Assembly (NCBI GenBank): GCA_963966185.1
Contig: CAWZYM010000063.1
Location: forward strand, 275,001-339,000
Length of the DNA: 64,000 nucleotides
Reading direction: 5' to 3'
DNA from: Rhabditoides inermis
Taxonomy: Eukaryota; Nematoda; Chromadorea; Rhabditida; Rhabditidae
Position 1 is the stretch's first letter. Each line of letters opens with the position of its first letter. A program made the translations under genes and the position numbers. The notes under the pieces were generated by a model. It saw nothing but the letters and a program-made list of their open reading frames with translations. It did no database searches and was not told the DNA's origin. Positions 59,752 through 64,000 of this stretch are shown here, in pieces.

Positions 59752-59885
59752 AATGTGCAGTTGTTGATTTGCATAAATTTTGTTATGAATTTGTTTTTTT
59801 TTCGTATTCGATTCACACACGCGTTCCGAAATCGCCTTAGTATTGGTCATTGTCTTGTTTTCGTTGTTCATTTGTTTTCCCTCAG

Positions 59886-60505
<620 letters not shown>

Positions 60506-60663
60506 ATGACGGATATCTACGTGTAGCAAATTGTAGTTACATTTTATAGATAAATATTTTGTACAGTGCTTATTTTTGTACATTGTTTTAGCGTTGTTTA
60601 CGGTTATATTTCCGTATGAATATTTGATGTGTTTAACTTATTTTAATGTATGAATTTGTTTAG

Positions 60664-62082
60664 ATGACATTTTTCCACATGCTGAACTGTGCCGTGTTGG
60701 CATACGCTCCGTACGTGATTGCTTACAAATACTCCGGAATTAATGAGTACACAAATGTTTGGAAATGCGCGCAGGTAATAATATCACATGGCGAAATATA
60801 TGGTACACATGATGGCTAAACAGGCGTCGATGTGCTACATGCTGTCTCAGCTGGCGAAGCTGCTCCTGCTGGCCACCTTTTTCCCCGCCACTGACGGTGA
60901 CGAGTTTGCTCTTCTGCCTGTAAGTGTTTTGGTTCAATATCAGTTAGCGTTTAGTTGATATTTTTCAGGAGTTCATGAAGAACAGTGCAGATATTGTGGA
61001 CGTAGTGGGCCTGCACTTGTGCATCAACCACGTTCTCACTGGCAAGGGAGTCAAGGGGGAGGCAAGTATTTTTTACATGATTATATGTGTATGCATACGT
61101 GATTAGGTAGCAAATATCATCAATGTCAAAATTAAGATTTTTCATTGCCATTTCACGTTGAAAACGAAATCACTCATAAGAACATTAGATGAGGTGTTTG
61201 CTCCGGATGGAAGAATGGGTTCACTAATCGAGTTTTTCTTACATTGATTTTGGGGAAGGTCATACCATGGAACCAATATCGACGTAGATGTCTATAATCC
61301 ATCAATGCTATATCCATCAATAATCGAAATGCGCGGCAACTCCAGTAACCATATCTGAATCTATCCAGAAGTGCTGAATGCAATATGCAACTGACTGCAA
61401 GGATCGATATCCACTTCACATAGTACGAATAGTGATCCTCGAGCTAGCGTTTGTGTCTTGCATTTGGTCTAGGTCTTATCCGCTCAGTTAGTTTCTCACG
61501 GAGGCTTCCAGTTTTTTTTTACATGCAGCATGGTTAATTTCATTTATAGTGTTACAGGTGCGCGTGCTGACTTCTGGTCTCGGCTGGGGTGCGGCGCACT
61601 CGCTAGCCGTCCGCGCTCTCCAGTTTTGGGTTGGCGCTAGGTCTGTGTATTGTCATTGTATTACATAGCGTTATTTTTTTTTACAGGGGTACCGCTTTCA
61701 ACTGGCGTTGGATTCAGTCGGCTCTCGATTCGAACTCGGATCTCGTCTTCTATGTTAGCATGGCCGCGCTGGTAAGTGGTGTGATTATAGTATACCATAC
61801 AATGATGAGTGATATTAAGTTTGTACTTGTATACTTAGTTTTGTTGAGGTGTGGCTGCGCTCACGCATGGTTGCGTCGTCGGAGGTGTCGTTCCGCGTGC
61901 GCGCTGCTGTGAACAGTCTGCTGGCGTTCTGCACCATGCACGTATTCGTGTACCAAGTGGCGGCCGCGTGGTTCGGCGTCGCGGGATGGACGATGGTGGG
62001 CTTGCGCGCTCTCGCCTCTCTCTCCCTCGGACTCGCCACCCTGGGATGCTACGCCGGCATGCACGCTGTCAAGAGGGACTAG
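60664..62082 (+). CDS. TMEM147: TMEM147-like ER membrane protein (translocon-associated)
   Basis: In animals TMEM147 is part of the back-of-Sec61 (BOS) complex that helps insert multi-pass proteins. Six exons: 60664-60774, 60824-60919, 60969-61061, 61558-61640, 61687-61771 and 61849-62082; 233 aa. Membrane helices are visible in the start MTFFHMLNCAVLAYAPYVIA, in LSQLAKLLLLATFF, around GLGWGAAHSLAVRALQFW, and in the last exon (NSLLAFCTMHVFVY, LASLSLGLATLGCYAGM). The motif GTAFNWRWIQSALDSN is typical of the family. Intron 3 (61062-61557) starts with GC, not GT (GGGGAG|gcaagt); at 495 bp it is far longer than its neighbours. It ends VKRD. The ATG follows gtttag directly. Confidence 0.93.
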
Positions 62083-62402
62083 GCACTAGCCACGCCCTAA
62101 TCACTCTTCCCCTTTTATCCAAACAAGAGTCATTGTTCTAATTGACATCTCATTCCAAATTTGATTAATGAGTATTTTTCCACTCTAGCTGTACTTTTTA
62201 GTTCTGTAATAATTAGATTTTAATGCACGATTAGTATTATTTATTTGTTTTTTGTGTGTAACATTGTGATATACGTGGTGGACATAAATGTGTGATGTTC
62301 TTTTTTTCGCAATTCATGAAACGAACAATGGTTGTTGATTACCGTCAATACTTGATTAACGTTAGTAAAATGAAAGTTTGTTCTATAGTTCCTATTATAG
62401 TG

Positions 62403-63986
62403 ATGGAGAAGAAGCAGTGTGCGGAAGTGGACACAAAACCGTCTGTGATGGAGGCAATGCCTCCGCTGGAAGAGCAGCTACCCCTGGAGGATCAACCTTC
62501 CATCGAACGCCCCGTACCTGCCTCCATCAACGATTTCGTCCTCCCCATAGCTTCTCCCACCAAGAAACGACTGGCGGCTGATGTGAGTGGTCTGCTATCT
62601 CCTCATCCCATTTCCCCTTCAGGGCTCGTGTGCACCCGAGTCGCCCGACATGAAGTTCGCCCGCCACCGGCTCGGCAGCCTCCTCCACAGCATCCGCAAG
62701 GGAGATATCCCCGCAAATCTGCCCAAGGGAAAGCAGGGGTGAGTCGAGACGAGGGCGCTTCAGATGTGAAGACGCTATGTTGCAGTGAGGAGCAAGAGGC
62801 GGACGAGCAGCAGAGGCGTGGGCCCGGTCGACCTCGCAAGACCAAGGCCAAGGAGAGACGTGAGCTGCGTGTTGGGCGAGAGCATGGCTGATGTGTCGTG
62901 TTGCAGGCGTGGTGTTCGAACTGCGCGGCAAGCCGTTCGGACTGCGCGACCAGTCCCACGCTGAGCCTGTCTTTGTGAGTGCAGTATCACTATGGATAGG
63001 AGGAAGGAAGTGCACATGGTAGTAGCTGCTCCGGAAGGAGCTACACTACTAAGAGAAGGAGTTGCACTTGAACTATTTTAGTAGTGTCGAAACATAGCAT
63101 AAGTATGCTTATCTTATCTTTATGATGTATTGTATGTTCACAATATCATATACAAGGAAGTTCTAATACTACAGCCTTCTAGAAATGTATATTGAGATAT
63201 AGATTTTATGCCAGTAGACATAAGGGTGTAGGCGCGGAAACAGTACATTGATCAGCCTACATGAGTAGTGCGATGTGTGTTTCGCATATATTACAGTATA
63301 ATCAGGTGTATGATCTTTATTAGTATCATAAGAGTGCATCAATCCTCGATATGAGCTAAACATCAGATCACTAGTGAATGCAGATCTCCGGCTGGTACAG
63401 TTTCATGCTACTGTATTCGATCCAATACGGTCGAAAACACCCTTCTGTGTCAAACATTGTGCAAAAATGCTATTCTTTTACTAAACTGATCAACGTGCAA
63501 CTCCTTCCTCATGCGGTGCAACTCCTACTTGAGCAGCTCCTTCCTAGCCCAGCAGCTCATTCCATGTGCACTTCCTTCCTACTATCGTAACTATGCACAC
63601 ATCTAGACGTCCTAACATTGCCAGCTGAACTGTTTTCGAACATCTTCTACCTCTTTCTGATTCTGACTCTGGTCGTTCACATGTCTTCATCACTTGATGA
63701 TGCCAATTGGACGGTTGCAGGTGTTGTGTCGCACGTGGATGCGCGGGAAGGAGGAGCCGCCGGCGCAGGATCCGCCCGCCCTCTACCCGCCGCCGTCGGA
63801 CGACAGCCTCGATCTGCTGGCGACCAAGGAGATCCTGTCTCTGCCGCGCGCCCGCTCGCCCCCGCCGGAGGGCAACGCGTGGCCGGGCCGAGCTGCGAGG
63901 CTCGATGTGCACGTGCCGACAAGTGGAGGACGCAAGGAGGACATCATGGCTTCGTACGCGCACCACTGGAGGAACGTCAAGAAAGA
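62403..63986 (+). CDS. lin-37: LIN-37-like MuvB/DREAM subunit (partial, cut by window end)
   Basis: LIN37 is a MuvB core subunit that, within DREAM, represses cell-cycle genes. Five exons seen: 62403-62582, 62623-62738, 62786-62859, 62907-62974 and 63721-63986, the last ending at a gtgagt donor, so the 3' end lies outside. Features: an acidic/Pro start (MEKKQCAEVD), an N-terminal helix RHRLGSLLHSIRKG, an AT-hook-like RRGPGRPRKTK, then the conserved core VVFELRGKPFGLRD, FVLCRTWMRGKEEPP and a Pro-rich segment ending DIMASYAHHWRNVKKE. The CRTWMRG box and the later W-containing helix are the basis for the call. Intron 4 (746 bp) holds a MITE. The ATG lies two bases after a ttatag acceptor. Confidence 0.8.
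62995..63586. mobile_element. TIR element (MITE) in lin-37 intron 4
   Basis: About 592 bp. The left end GATAGGAGGAAGGAAGTGCA and the right end are inverted copies over about 25 bp (one mismatch), followed inside by further inverted blocks (AGCTGCTCC, AGGAGTTGCAC). No coding capacity, and no clear target-site duplication. Confidence 0.65.
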
Positions 63987-64000
63987 GTGAGTGTGGACGG

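Overview
The window is nuclear DNA of a nematode, probably a rhabditine close enough to Caenorhabditis to share gene order; a diplogastrid is one possibility. The evidence is a major sperm protein (MSP) domain gene, a secreted protein of the nematode MIG-18-like family, many small exons with short GT-AG introns, and 3' splice-acceptor motifs directly in front of start codons (trans-splicing sites). Introns and spacers are full of (CT)n/(GA)n arrays, so most long open frames here are microsatellite artefacts. I worked from the sequence alone; exon limits are hand-read from splice motifs and reading phase.

Layout. 1-6.3 kb: MSP-domain gene (+) with a decayed RTE-like LINE in an intron. 7.0-9.4 kb: secreted MIG-18-like protein (+) whose first intron is a 19-copy minisatellite. 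9.7-11.0 kb: SH2-domain gene (-), 5' end unresolved. 12.7-18.1 kb: polypeptide GalNAc-transferase (-) with three interchangeable lectin exons and a LINE fragment in an intron. 18.1-23.6 kb: no gene seen. 23.6-26.2 kb: abce-1 (-). 26.2-33.2 kb: transposon-rich spacer with a 1.08-kb tandem duplication, three copies of a long-TIR element and a hAT-like MITE. 33.3-36.2 kb: PPAT (+). 36.6-38.8 kb: xylulokinase (-). 40.4-48.0 kb: GAF-domain cyclic nucleotide phosphodiesterase (+). 48-57 kb: Mutator-like MITE, an uninterrupted CR1/jockey-like LINE and a broken relative. 57.1-57.7 kb: rps-14 (-). 58.0-62.1 kb: tight cluster epg-4, rpl-36, mitochondrial acyl carrier protein, TMEM147 (+), then lin-37, cut by the window end.

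The 58-62 kb cluster looks like a nematode operon: gaps of 133-158 bp and an acceptor (ag) just before each ATG. Together with divergent rps-14 it resembles, from memory, the C. elegans F37C12 locus. Most of the other genes are housekeeping or signalling genes that need not work together.

The strongest leads for new biology are a minisatellite that amplifies a splice acceptor and the start of an exon (7.1-8.3 kb), the lectin-exon cassette with a 31-nt spacer and a GC donor (13.2-13.8 kb), a repeat forming the immediate 5' flank of PPAT, and microsatellite arrays that start at splice donors across several genes.
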